64,000 nucleotides of DNA from Pyrenophora tritici-repentis. Taxonomy: Eukaryota > Ascomycota > Dothideomycetes > Pleosporales > Pleosporaceae. Below, piece after piece: positions 52,831-63,217 of this stretch (its first letter is position 1; every line of letters begins with the position of its first letter). The notes below the pieces were generated by a model. The model was not told the DNA's origin. It searched no databases and saw only the letters and a program-made list of their open reading frames with translations. Location of the stretch: positions 3,038,001 through 3,102,000 of the forward strand of contig NC_089399.1 of the NCBI RefSeq assembly GCF_003171515.1, given 5' to 3'. A program made the translations under genes and the position numbers.

Positions 52831-54700
52831 ATGTTAGACGAGAATCTCCCCAGTACGTCCCCCCATGTCGGCCAATGGCCACTACGAGCGTTGCAGTTGT
52901 CGGCGTGCTAATTACTAGTGTCTAGCTTTCTTTCTTAAGCCCTCGACGGATAAGCTCAAACACCACGAATCTTTCTATTTCACCCAAAACGGCACTGAGC
53001 CAGAAGCGCAATATGCTCTGCACCACGTCGACCCAGCCTCAAATACGGCGAAAAACACATATGCGGTAGCTCTGTTCGATTCACGCAACCCAGAGATCCT
53101 CTATGGCGAGGTCCTTGCAAAGCCAGGCTGGTCGCACCCAACACTGTCCCAGGACGAGATTCGAAGGAATGGCGGAGTCCCGCCCCCTCCTCAGCCCATC
53201 TACCCCACCGAGTTCGCGATTCAGCTGTACAACCCCGACACACAGGTCATTGTTAAGCACTCGACAGCAAAATGGAGCAGCACCGTGAGCTGGGAATTCA
53301 GCTTACCCCAGGTCACTTTCAGGATGCCCAGCAATTCCGATCTCGACCGCACACAAACCGACCCTGGCGCCGATGTAAATACCCCGCGAGTCAACTTCGC
53401 CTGGCGCAAGGAGGGAAGGCTGGGCAAGGACATGACGTGCTACATGACGGGCAAGTCTACAGACCCAACAGGCAAAAAGGCAAAGAGGAGCAAGGAGCCG
53501 GATATCGCTGTGGCCATGTTCTCTGGACTGAGAGAATTGACTATCCTCGAGTCGAACTTATACCGCGTCGAGATTGAGGACTACAAGGGCTTGGAGGTAG
53601 CACTGCTCATTGGTGCGGCTGTTATTCGCGATCTCTTCTTCAGCGACCTCAACGAGCAGTTTCACATCAACAGCGCCACGGCTCGCAAGAACAGCGGAGG
53701 GCTACGGACGAGGAAGGGTTCATCACCATTGGACGGTGGTCCCAGCATCATTCCGCCAGTCATGACACCACAGCCTCCGCCTCCGCCGGCATACACCCCT
53801 TCGTCGTCACAGTACCCAGTTGAGAAGGCACCGCTGCAGCCTGCAAGCGGCGCGGGAGTGAACGCCCAAGTGCCACCCCCTTCATACTCCAACAACAACG
53901 CTGCGAAGCGCGCCTCGCTACCTCCGCTAGTCACCAGCCCCAACCGTCCGAATGAGAACCGTCCCAACCAAGGTCGCCCGATACAGCCACAACCACAGCC
54001 TCAGCGTCCAACCCAGGCACAGCGGCCTACACAGCCACAACGACCTATGCAGCCACAGCGGCCTACGCAACCACAGCGGCCCATGCAGTCACAGCGACCG
54101 ACACAGCAGCGCCAGGAGGGACCGAGACTGGACCCACGCTCGCAGTGGGAGATTGAGGCCGAGACTGCTCGTCTCAAAGCACAAGTTGAGGCTGAGGAAC
54201 GCGAGCAAAAGCGCCAAGCCGAAGCCGCCCGGAAAGCGCGACGGAAGCAGGAACAAGAGGCAGAGCGCAAGACTTTGCAGTTTCTCGAACAAGAGCGCAA
54301 GCAAAAGGAGTTGGAAGAGAAGGAGCGACGAAGGAAGGAAGCCGAAGTTGACAAGGAGACTGAACGTCTAAAGAAGCAGTTTGGAGACCAGTCCAATCTC
54401 ATGCGGCCCTCACCTCAACCTCAGCGACAATCGGCACCGCTCATCCAGATTCAAGCACCACGACCAAACCAGCGACCCGCCCCTGTACTTGCACAACCCG
54501 CGCGCCCGCAAGCAAAGGTTTCATTCCTCCAAACACCACCTCAGCCACGCCCAGCCGCAAGCCAGAGCAGTAGCAGTTTCTTTAGTAACGGCCTGCCGAA
54601 GCCGGTAGCAAAGGCGAAGAAGAGTTTCTGGGGACTGCGCACGCAGAGTTGTGAGAGCGCAGAAAAGTTGATGAAGAAGAAGAAAAGTAGCCTGTTTTAG
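52831..54700 (+). CDS. Hypothetical 598-aa protein: folded N-terminal domain, Pro/Gln repeats and coiled coil
   Basis: Exons 52831..52852 and 52926..54700. The 73-nt intron (GTACGT...GTCTAG) joins MLDENLPT to FFLKPSTDKLKHHESFYFTQ in frame and defines a start well upstream of the first ATG of the long exon. The N-terminal ~270 residues look like a beta-rich domain (NTYAVALFDSRNPEILYGEV, PTEFAIQLYNPDTQVIVKHS, WEFSLPQVTFRM, DIAVAMFSGLRELTILESNL, YRVEIEDYKGLEVALLIGAA). They are followed by Pro-rich disorder and a tandem QPQRPTQPQRPMQ-type array. A long charged coiled coil (ETARLKAQVEAEEREQKRQA onward) comes next, then a Ser/Lys tail. The fold recalls tubby-like lipid-binding domains in layout, but I cannot assign it. 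Confidence 0.83.
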
Positions 54701-55544
54701 CATGACGTAGCATTGGAGTTTCGGTTTTGGGTATGGCATTGGGTATGGAGTTTAGACTTATGAGCAGTAGTAGTCGTGATGATTCCAGCTCTTTTGAATT
54801 CAAAAACAATCCTATTATTGGAGTTCAAGTTCATTCTACGATGTTTTCTGTGTTTCAGTGCGCTTGTCGCGATCGGGGCTAGTGTTGGCGCAGGTAGGTA
54901 GACAGTACCTTCCCCGCTGAAGCGTAGGCATCTTGGCTTCACGTCCCACCATTGTATTCCTACCCAAACTTGACGAACATCTCCTGACATATTCCAGCGC
55001 TCATTCCACCTTCTCCTTCCCCAGCTCCTCTCCTTCCACGCACCAACGTTCTAGCCCCCCATCAAACCACCGCACAAACCAGCCCGCCAAGTCAAAAACT
55101 TGCTCACTGAGCACATTATCCTAGGATGCATATGCAGGGCCGCAGCTGTAGCTCGCGCCACGACTAATTTCGCGTGCGCACTGCGACTTGACAAACGCAT
55201 GTTTGTTCGGCGGTGTAACTTGGTGATTGGTTAATCGTATGCGTGCTTGTCGCTGCGCTGGAAGAAGCTTGAGATAGTTAGTCCTTGGCAGCGGGATAGA
55301 GGGCATCTAGCGCTGCCAGAGCTGACCTCGGGAAGGTGCTTGGCTTGAATTGGGGGCATTTGGGGAAAGCTTGGTTTGAGGTTGGGGTGGTATAAAGGGT
55401 AGGCTTGAGGTGTATGTTTGGAAGGAGCGTGCGTGGTATGATTGAGACCTTTCTCTGTCTTGATATCTACTTCGATCTTACACTTTTCACGTGCATTTCT
55501 ATACATAGAGTCAAATCCTACGTCTGTAGTATATCGATTTCAAG
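54701..55544. other. Intergenic, about 0.8 kb
   Basis: 3' flank of the preceding gene and promoter side of the BIM1-like gene; nothing else supported. Confidence 0.5.
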
Positions 55545-56284
55545 ATGCTACTCAGTACCCTTCTCGCCCTCACAGCCCTATCAACAGGCGCAAATGCGCA
55601 TTTCCGCCTCCTAGAACCTATCTGGCGCGGCTCCTCTTTCGATGCGCCTGCAAGCCAGTATATCTACCCTTGCGCCAATGTAAACGAAACCACGGATGCT
55701 GCAAACCGTACGCTTTCCTCCCCATCCGTCTCCTACCTCTAAACCTTCCCTAACTCCCACTAGGAACACAATGGCCCACGACAGGCGGCTCCCTGATAAT
55801 CAACGGCTCCCACGCTCACGCCTTCACCTACGTAAATCTGGCCCTCGGCTCAAACGCCACAAACTTCAACATCACCCTCCTCCCCGTCTTCAACCAAACC
55901 GGCGCCGGCATCTTCTGCACCAAAGAAACCGGAAAGTCGCAATTGGACGCAGCATTCAAAGCAGCTGGGTACAGTGGGACGGGGGATCAGAGACTAGAGG
56001 GCATGTTGGCGTCTGTTCAGGTTGTGCAGTTGGGGACGAGGGGCAGTGCGTTGTATAATTGTGCGGATATTGTGTTTAATTCTAGTGCAACGCCGCTGGG
56101 GGATGATACGTGCAAGAATGGGACGGGTGTTGGGGGTGTGGCGCTTGAGAGTGAGGGGGAGGCGGCGGGCAGTGGGAATGCGACGGCGGAGACGACGAAG
56201 CCTAATGCTGCTGCGTCGGTGGTTGTGAGTGGGCTGGGTAGTGTGGGGTTGGCTGCGTTGGTGGCGGTGTGGATGGTTGTTTGA
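55545..56284 (+). CDS. BIM1-like (X325/LPMO-like) copper-binding protein, GPI-anchored
   Basis: Exons 55545..55707 and 55764..56284. The 56-nt intron (GTACGC...CACTAG) joins ANR to TQWPTTGGSLIINGSHAHAF in frame, giving 227 aa. The signal peptide MLLSTLLALTALSTGANA leaves His as the first mature residue (HFRLLEPIWRGSSFDAPASQ), the copper histidine-brace arrangement of LPMO-related proteins. The rest fits the BIM1-like group: PC.NV near 40, TQWPTTGGSL, then VNLALGSNATNFNITLLPVF, TGAGIFCTKETG and a late Cys. The C-terminus has a Ser/Thr/Asn linker and a hydrophobic end (SGLGSVGLAALVAVWMVV) typical of a GPI signal. BIM1 proteins in pathogenic fungi help copper uptake; polysaccharide oxidation is not shown for this group. 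Confidence 0.87.
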
Positions 56285-56357
56285 GCGTGTAGGGGGATGA
56301 GGGTGTTGGGGTAGTGGATTGTGGGTTAGATTGATGAAATGATTATGTCTATTATTA

Positions 56358-56582
56358 TTACTCTTCTTCGTCGTCTTCATTGTCTTCTTCTGACTGATAT
56401 TCCTGCGGTACCTCGTCGCTCATTGGCGTTTGGGCTTCTTCTTCTTCTTCTTCTTCTTCCTCGCTTGACGAGCCGTCAGTCATACCCGGGGTACCATCGC
56501 ATGTTAATTGGTTACACTGGGTGCATGTTTCTGCGGCTTCTTCGTTGGGCCAGCGGCATTCTTGGCAGAGCCATTGTGGCAT
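56358..56582 (-). CDS. Small RanBP2-type zinc finger protein with poly-Glu tail
   Basis: 74 residues from ATG 56582 (MPQWLCQECRWPNEEAAETC, then TQCNQLTCDG). W-x-C-x2-C-x-W-x-N followed by C-x2-C is the RanBP2/NZF-type zinc ribbon that binds ubiquitin or RNA. The tail is a poly-Glu run encoded by a CTT/GAA microsatellite (56436-56460), so its length may vary. A longer upstream start (56630) exists but begins outside the zinc finger. It is convergent with the BIM1-like gene, about 70 bp apart. Confidence 0.65.
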   Translation of the reverse strand: MPQWLCQECRWPNEEAAETCTQCNQLTCDGTPGMTDGSSSEEEEEEEEEAQTPMSDEVPQEYQSEEDNEDDEEE

Positions 56583-57292
56583 GATTGTTTGTTTGGTGTC
56601 GGTGTGGGGCTGTCTGACGGAGCAGAGCAAATAGGTGTTTATTAGGTGATGCTGATGCTAATGGGCTCTTATTCAGACTTTGTCTAAGGTATCAGATAGG
56701 CGTGTATTATTTATGTTTGTGTATAAAAACCTTCTCTCGTGTAATTGATGCTGTATTCTATCTAATTCGTGAAAATATCTATAAGTACATCTCGATGCCG
56801 TGAAGTCTACGATGGTGACGGCTGTGCATTGAAATATCAAAGCATACATTAAACATGAGCATTTGAGGTATTTGGCTGCGTTTGGCAAACCACAATGGGA
56901 TCCTAAAAGATTTTTTTGCTTGTTGCAGGGGTTACAGAGAATTGTTCGGGGCATCTTAACACAGCATTGTCAACAACGGGTCGCAGTGAATACTGGCAAG
57001 AATCGGAGTGTCGAAATAAGCTAGACTGCGCTTGAAACTGTTACAATGGCAACTAATTCTGTGGTTTGCTACTGCGCTGCAGTGATTGGGCCTAGGAAAA
57101 TTACAAAGTGAATGAAGAGCGACAAGTGAGGACTGTCGCATGTTATTTGGTCACGTGGAAGTCATTTGAAAAAGAGCTAGTGCCTCACCACAGTCGCTGT
57201 TCCTGATTAGTACTTCTCCAATTCTCTACAATTCGCCCCCTTACACCTACTCCACCGTCCAAGTCCACAGCGCAACCAGAGAAGCGATTGCC
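56583..57292. other. Intergenic, about 0.7 kb
   Basis: Shared upstream region of two diverging small genes; nothing else supported. Confidence 0.45.
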
Positions 57293-58015
57293 ATGCCGGA
57301 CTGTACCAGCAGTACTATGGATAGGTCGCTCTTTGGATCCGAGTCCGAGTCCGAGTCCGCCTCCGACATCATAGATCTTGATGTAGTCGCACTGTACCAG
57401 GAAGCTCTCCAGTGGCACCGCACTCAGGTTCCGTGCAACCAGGAAGCTGCAGATGACATGATCGACGATTATCTTGAGTCAGGAGACGCACTGCTTGTAC
57501 GAGAAGGCGAGCGCATGCGTGCAGCAGAGGAAGGAAGAAAAGTTGTTGACGAGCGGTCGGGTACTTTTGGAGGTCAGACATGAGTGGCCAGTAACGATGC
57601 GATCGGCAGTAACGACAGAGCTCACCGCGACTCGTACACTCAGGTAGCAGACGACGAAAGCACTAGAAACAGCCCAATCAATCTCCCAGCTGCCCGCAAA
57701 TAAGGTCCATCAGCCGTCATCAACATCGTTAAAGGACAGGGCCACACTATCAGCATCAACACTGGAAATGCACCACAGACCATCAACATCCACTATCCTA
57801 ATCGATTCCATCCTCAACGCTATGTATACGGGGGCGCGGGAGCATATGGCCGTCGCCCACGAGGTGAAAGCCCCTCTCAACATGGCTTCTACTCCATGCA
57901 CGATGAAGTTGATCGAAATCTCGTCGACCCGATGGACGGATACTTGAGGGACGTGGGCCTGGGGGACGCTGGTTACTACAGTGGCTTCCAAGACGACTAC
58001 GACAAGCGTGAGTGA
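57293..58015 (+). CDS. Hypothetical protein, two exons around a 141-nt intron
   Basis: Frame from ATG 57293 (MPDCTSSTMDRSLFGSESES) reaches a TGA at codon 97, yet the same frame is coding-like again up to 58015 (INIVKGQGHTISINTGNAPQ, TINIHYPNRFHPQRYVYGGA, FYSMHDEVDRNLVDPMDGYL), with a TAA at 57701. An intron 57573..57713 (GTCAGA donor, CATCAG acceptor) removes both stops and keeps frame, giving 193 aa. If that intron is not used, the gene carries two nonsense codons. The first exon has an acidic SESESESA stretch and a helix (DVVALYQEALQWHRTQVP). No family is recognised. Confidence 0.55.
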
Positions 58016-58422
58016 GAACCCACGTGGCATGAGATACCTATGAACTTGGAGCCGCCGACACTTTTTCCGGGTGCTTGGACGTTGGCATGCGATAGGCTTG
58101 TCATATAGGGTGGGCATGTAAGGATGCGGATGGTAACTTCATTGAGTCGTCTGGCGACTATATCCAGAAATTTCTTGAACAATAAAGTATTCATTGAGAG
58201 CATTGAAGAATACAAATGTGTTTGGGCCTACGTTTGATCAGTGTGAAGTTTGAGTTTGTGGAAAGACACGCGTAGGGGAAGCAAGCGCGACGGCATTACT
58301 TAAGTCATCATCACTGCAGCAACATCTCATCTTCGCGATTCTCAAAATCCACTCATCGAACGAAGAAGTCTATATTATAACAAAACTTTTTGAACATGTA
58401 ACAGAAACGACTATTGTATACC
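58016..58422. other. Intergenic between convergent features
   Basis: About 400 bp, nothing supported. Confidence 0.45.
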
Positions 58423-59836
58423 TCAATCCCAGAAACGTTCCACAATCTCCTTCGGAAGTGCTCCGATCCTCTCCTTCGTCGCAAAGACCTTGAGATCCGT
58501 CTCGTTCTTTGCAACCAAGATCGCCGATCAATCTTCCGTCCCTTCCGAAATCTTTTGTCGCAAGATCTGCAGTAGCGCAACGAGCTTCTGCAAGCTCTCT
58601 TGGTTCTTTGTCTCCCATTCCTCAAAGCCACCATCCCCTTTCTGGAGGATAGACTTAACCTTGACGCTGGTCTTCTTGTAGACTCCGTCAAAGCCCGCCT
58701 TGTGTTTTCCTCCCAGGCAGCAAGTTGGTGTGCGTCCAAGCCACATCTGGTCCTTTGGTTGGGCACTGTCGTTGCTTTTCAACTCGAGGACCTGGCGCTG
58801 TGGAACCAGCTTGCCCTGCGCAATGACAGTAGTGACGCAGGAACTACCATGCTAGGTTGCCTCAACTTTCGTATCGCTGGGGATGGGTCCGGGATAGGTG
58901 TCGGAAGGAGCGTCGGGATCTTGCAGCGCACCGCTTGGATCGTATGCATCTGCTTCGTGCCGAACTACGATGCTCAGAGGACCAAGCATGTATTGCAACA
59001 TACGATGTTGAGATGTTGCGCCCTCTATCTCGTTTTCCGTAAGCGCGGCTTCGAAGTTGCGGCCGTATGATCCTGGCTTCGAGTGCCCCTTTACATGGAG
59101 CACCCTCCTGCCAATGAAGAGAGTATTGCCCTCAAAGTCGAGATCCAGATGAAATGCCTGGAAAGAGACGCCCTTGACAAATTTGAGGAGTGTAAGGATC
59201 GTCGCCCTATTCATGACGATGTCGATGTCGTTGAAGCGGACATTGGGGTTCATGATCGCCATCGCCTGGAAGGCGGGCTCGTACTAGTGCTTAGGTGCAC
59301 GTTCAGTGTGCTCGTCCATGAAAAATGTGCCAGTATCGGAGGCGACGGTCAGCGGGAAGGCTTCTGGCTTTGGCAAGACGAATAGTGGTGGGGAACCAGG
59401 AACAGAGATCGTTGGAACATCTCTATTCATGAAGCTGTAACTACTCAAGAGGGAGTAGTTTCCGCTCGACGAAATGTTCGCCTGGGCTGGTTGAATCTCA
59501 TCGCTCGCCACCTCCCACACGACTTTGGTTTCGTCTGCATTGGTGTACATCCATGCATACCAGTTATCGTCCCTTGGCTTGGCTGGCGTATGTCTGTATA
59601 TGTGCGTGCCAGTAACGCTGTCGTTGAAGTATATGCCATGAACAGGATCTGTGTGGAGTTTGGGGTTCGTGCTGGCGTGATAAAGTTCCGCCCACTTTGC
59701 GGAAGAGATCGACATCTCGAGGAATAGGAAGTGTGTAGTTAAGGTAGGGGTCTGTATCAAGTTCGTGCTTCAGTAGCGCAAAGTAGCTGTTGCGGACTCG
59801 GTGTTGGTTGTGATGAGGGGTACAGAGGAGTTGCAC
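58423..59836 (-). pseudogene. Broken copy of a fungal family often auto-named geranylgeranyl pyrophosphate synthetase
   Basis: The minus strand keeps family-like sequence across one frame change and three in-frame stops. N-terminal part (59836..about 59680): NQHRVRNSYFALLKHELDTD. Then, in the next frame: IYFNDSVTGTHIYRHTPAKP and GTFFMDEHTERAPKH, TAG (59286..59284), YEPAFQAMAIMNPNVRFNDI, NTLFIGRRVLHVKGHSKPGS, YGRNFEAALTENEIEGATSQ, RMLQYMLGPLSIVVRHEADA, TAG (58854..58852), VIAQGKLVPQRQVLELKSND, TGA (58530..58528), and finally FATKERIGALPKEIVERFWD to a stop at 58423. CAG to TAG twice and CGA to TGA once would explain the stops. In my memory of the family, the segment order PKH.MEPA...IDIV, GNT.F..R, YGHTFPEA, HQR...Y..GGL matches. 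It lacks prenyl-synthase DDxxD motifs, so the usual name is likely wrong. Confidence 0.75.
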
Positions 59837-60330
59837 ACTGTATGTTGATGCGAAGGAAGGGAAAGATTTGAGCTGTATTATAGAGTCGAGGTAACGCTAA
59901 TGGCAGCTGTAACTATGGCACTGAGTGGTAGAAATTCTATCATTACGTATTCACACGGACGTTAACGGTAGGGGAGGTAAATCACACAACGCTAGTGCTC
60001 GCTTCCCCAAAGAAGAGGCTGCACTTGCTGAAGTAGTTGGATAGCTGATTCCGCATTCTACCATCGATTAGATGCGGTTATTGTGATTGGATTTTCAAAT
60101 CTACTGTAATGGAGAACTATGGTTCGAGATCCAAATAAGTGGGTCTGGGATCAAGAAGCCGAGATGTAGCTGTAATCGTTCAGAGTCATCTGCGAGCAAT
60201 CATTTTGGGCGACTCATCAGGTCGGTCGTACCATGCAACTAGAGTCAGTACCAGACGTAGTGCACAGAGACATCTCATATTGAAGCTACTACGATTATCG
60301 TTACACACAATGTATGAACAATGCACAGGA
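59837..60330. other. Flank between the broken gene and the degenerate hAT element
   Basis: About 500 bp with no supported frame or repeat. Confidence 0.45.
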
Positions 60331-60342
60331 CAGAGATGCCAA

Positions 60343-60459
60343 CAATCAAGCCTGCTTGATGGGCTTGATTGATTTGATTGAGTGAATACAATCAAGCCAA
60401 ATCAAGCCCAGACTGCTCAAAAGTACAAGCAAATCAAGCCCATTAAGCAGGCTTGATTG
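60343..60459. repeat. Subterminal inverted repeat, 28-bp arms
   Basis: 60343..60370 (CAATCAAGCCTGCTTGATGG...) is the reverse complement of 60432..60459 with one mismatch. Further AATCAAGCC copies lie between the arms. Confidence 0.8.
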
Positions 60460-60679
60460 GTGAGCTTGATAGGCTTGATCCTGGCTATATCGTAGAACGT
60501 GAAGTCGTAGATTTTGGTATAACCTAGGTTCTATCCTATCTTCTTTCACTTAAAGGCTAGTACGTATAGGGCATAGCGCCTACAACGATAGCTAGCGGAG
60601 ATATAGATCTTAGTTCCCGTAGCACAATAATTAACACGATTCTCTACATATTTTATTCCTAGTGCTACCTGTTGCTATT

Positions 60680-62676
60680 ATGCTAGACCCTAGACATCCT
60701 CGTAAACGCCTTGCTGCCGCTCCTGTTGCCGCCGCTGGTCGCTTAAAACGCTAGAAAGGCAGTAAATAACAGCCTATAACTATCGAAGCTTCGCAGCTAT
60801 CTCACCCTTTCGTTATCAACGAGGATACACAGCGCGAGACTCCGCCAACGTCGCCGCGTTAAGCTATACTAGCCGCGAGCTAAGGCGTTGATTTCGAGAT
60901 GCAGTTGCGCGACTCTATACCCGAAGATGCGATTGTCGCGCCTATTAAAGCCTCTAAGGTAGCTACAGCGGCGTCTAAAGCGGTAGATAAAGGCGAGCTA
61001 AAGCCTAACTTCGACCCGCGTATGGCCGATAACTTTAATAGCATTAACTAGAGTTGCCTGCCACGGTATATGAAGCCTCTTCGGACACAGAAGTAGAAGA
61101 AAAGCTGGGTATACAACTACGGTTATTAGCTTACTCTCCGCAGTAATACTAACAGGATATTCTAGCTGTGCTACATCTGTCACAAGCGTAAAGCAGCGAC
61201 TGCTGGCTTTGCGGAGACGACGGAGGCAACTAGTACTACTGCGAGGCACCTAAATAGGGATCATAGAATAGCAAACGCTAGCGAGCAACTGCCTTAGCAG
61301 CTTCTTAGAGGCCAGAAATCGCTAGAAATAATGCTAAAGGGCGGCTTCGGCGTTAGCTAAAGGGTTGCGAATAAGATAGGAAACTTTGACGTATAGTCCT
61401 TTTAAATAGCAGCTGTTAGCTAGCTTGTTAACAACAACCTCGCCCTCTGCTAGTTCGAAGATCTAGCTTTCCGCAGGATAATACATTTCGCGAATCCTAA
61501 AGCTAAGTAGGCGCTCTAGAGTAGTCGCATAAGCGTTGCGCAGTTTATGATAAGGCTGTACAACTTTATACAGCCTTAGGTCGTTGATAAGCTGCGTTGC
61601 GCGGCAAGCAAGATACATATAAGCTTTGATAGGTGGACCGTTAAAGGTGGCAAGCGTGGCTTCTTCGGTATTGTCGCTCACTTTGCCACGGCTAAGGGCG
61701 ACCTTAGGGACGTTGCTATTAACCTGCCGCAGCTCTTAGGTGCCTATACTAGCGACAGGATAGCTAATTGTGTCGCTGAAACTCTGCAGAAGTTTAATAT
61801 AACTGCGCAGAACGTTAGCTACTTCATACTTAACAACGAGTTTAATAACGACACTGCTATCGCGACCCTTAGAGCGAAGTTTAGCTTTAAGTCTAAGCAT
61901 CGCCGGCTACGTTGTAGCGCTTATACAATTAACTTAGTTAGCTAGTTGATTATATTTAGCTTAAACAAGGACGCCTTTAACAACGACGAGAACTTAGCTG
62001 TAAGTCTACCTGTTCTTTTTAATAAAGCTTTCTAACGCTGTACAGGAGGAAGAGAAATACCTTAACGAGTAGCGTAAGTAGGGCCTATTAGGCACGCTTA
62101 TAGACGTTATTAGCTACATCAAAACGCCACAACAGTACGACATGTTCGCGAACTTTCAGCGCCTCGCAAGGCAGGACTTACTAGCCGACGACGACGCTAA
62201 ATTCTAAATACTCGAGCCTATAAAGCCTTGCGTTACGCGCTAGAACTCCTTTTGTTCAGCGTTTAAGAGAGCTGTATTACTACAACCCGCGTTTAACTCC
62301 TACGTTTGTTTCTACGTGGAACAGCAGCGCGTTGCCAACTTACACGCCTAAACGAAGAATAATAAGAAGCCCTAGGCGCCTGCTTAGATAAGATCTAAGG
62401 GCCTTACAGCTGCTAATTAGGCTGTTATAACTAAGTATATTAAGGTGCTAAAGCTGCTGAAAGATGCTATAAAGCGCCTTAAAGGTAGAGGCAAATATAG
62501 CTGTTTTGGTGCGATATACGAGGTTATACCAGTGTTTGAGTTCCTTACAGGGCGCTTTAAGCAGCGTCTCCGGCAGTACGAGAGGGTTAATTTTGAGCAG
62601 CGCGAGGCGCCTGAAGATCACATCTCTATCAACTTTCGCGCAGCGTAGGAGACATACTTGTCAACGAGCGAGCCGG
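60680..62676 (+). pseudogene. hAT transposase remnant with many TAG stops (RIP-like)
   Basis: From ATG 60680 the plus strand parallels the intact transposase at 32.9-35.5 kb. Examples are DNFNSIN-TAG-SCLPRYMKPLRTQ, KSWVYNYGY-TAG, CYICHKRKA, KIHISFDRWTVKGGKRGFFG, IVAHFATAKGDLRDV, QNVSYFILNNEFNNDTAI and KYSCFGAIYEVIPVFE near the end. I count more than a dozen in-frame stops. Most are TAG, and several fall where the intact protein has Trp (TGG to TAG) or Gln (CAG to TAG), which are CpA-context transitions on either strand. At least one frame shift occurs around 62000-62050. No function is possible from this copy. Confidence 0.85.
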
Positions 62677-62680
62677 CTCG

Positions 62681-62727
62681 CTCAGCTCGCTCGGCTTGGA
62701 CGTTTTGACCAAGCCGAATGAGCTGAG
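62681..62727. repeat. GC-rich hairpin at a transposon junction
   Basis: CTCAGCTCGCTCGGCTTGG (62681..62699) pairs with CCAAGCCGAATGAGCTGAG (62709..62727) with two mismatches. More GAGCGAGC/GCTCGCT words follow up to about 62800. This looks like the subterminal region of a second hAT-type element that extends rightwards. Confidence 0.65.
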
Positions 62728-63020
62728 CGCGCAGTGCGCGCTTGCAAGCCGAGCGAGCTTAGGGATAGGCGCTCGCTCAGTCAGCTTGCTTAGCTTGGTT
62801 GGATGGGGCGGTTGGAAACTTGGGGCTGAAGGACTTGGTGGAGGGGCAATCTCACGATGATTTTTAGGTGTAGTGCGTAAGTTCGAAACCTAGTTATAAC
62901 CTAAAATACACTCTTTTTTGCTATATTTCTAGCAAATAAGCTACTAAATTTCCGGCTAACGGCCTGGCAACAATATTCTCCTTCTGCGACACTTCACTTA
63001 CTACTTATCACCCACCACAC

Positions 63021-63148
63021 CAGACTCCGCAACAATCAATCGGATCGGCATGATTGATTCCTATCTAGGTTAAAGGCTGCCTAATGAAGTAATTCTTTAA
63101 CCTATATAGGAATCAATCATGTCAATCGATTGATTGTTGCGGAGTCTG
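63021..63148. mobile_element. hAT-type MITE, 128 bp
   Basis: Ends are inverted repeats of about 54 bp starting CAGACTCCGCAACAATCAAT, with small differences, leaving a short centre. The flanking 8-bp duplication CACCACAC (63013-63020 and 63149-63156) is perfect. It has no coding capacity. It sits about 70 bp upstream of the transposase start at 63218. Confidence 0.93.
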
Positions 63149-63217
63149 CACCACACTCACCTATACTCCATCAACGCGTCTCTATTTGCAGCTATTATCT
63201 ACCTCGCCGTTGCTATA

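Larger units (their letters stand above)
60331..62676 (+). mobile_element. Degenerate, 3'-truncated hAT element
   Basis: Starts CAGAGATGCCAACAATCAAG, a hAT-like end, followed by many AATCAAGCC/GGCTTGATT words (subterminal repeats) and a decayed transposase. Homology to the transposase ends at about 62676, where a hairpin-rich sequence begins. No right terminal repeat or target duplication was found, so the copy is cut by another event. Confidence 0.72.

Noticed and set aside
62860..62960. GTTCGAAACC word suggesting a tRNA T-arm
   Set aside because: No matching A-box, acceptor stem or anticodon arm can be drawn around it; it lies within transposon-derived sequence.
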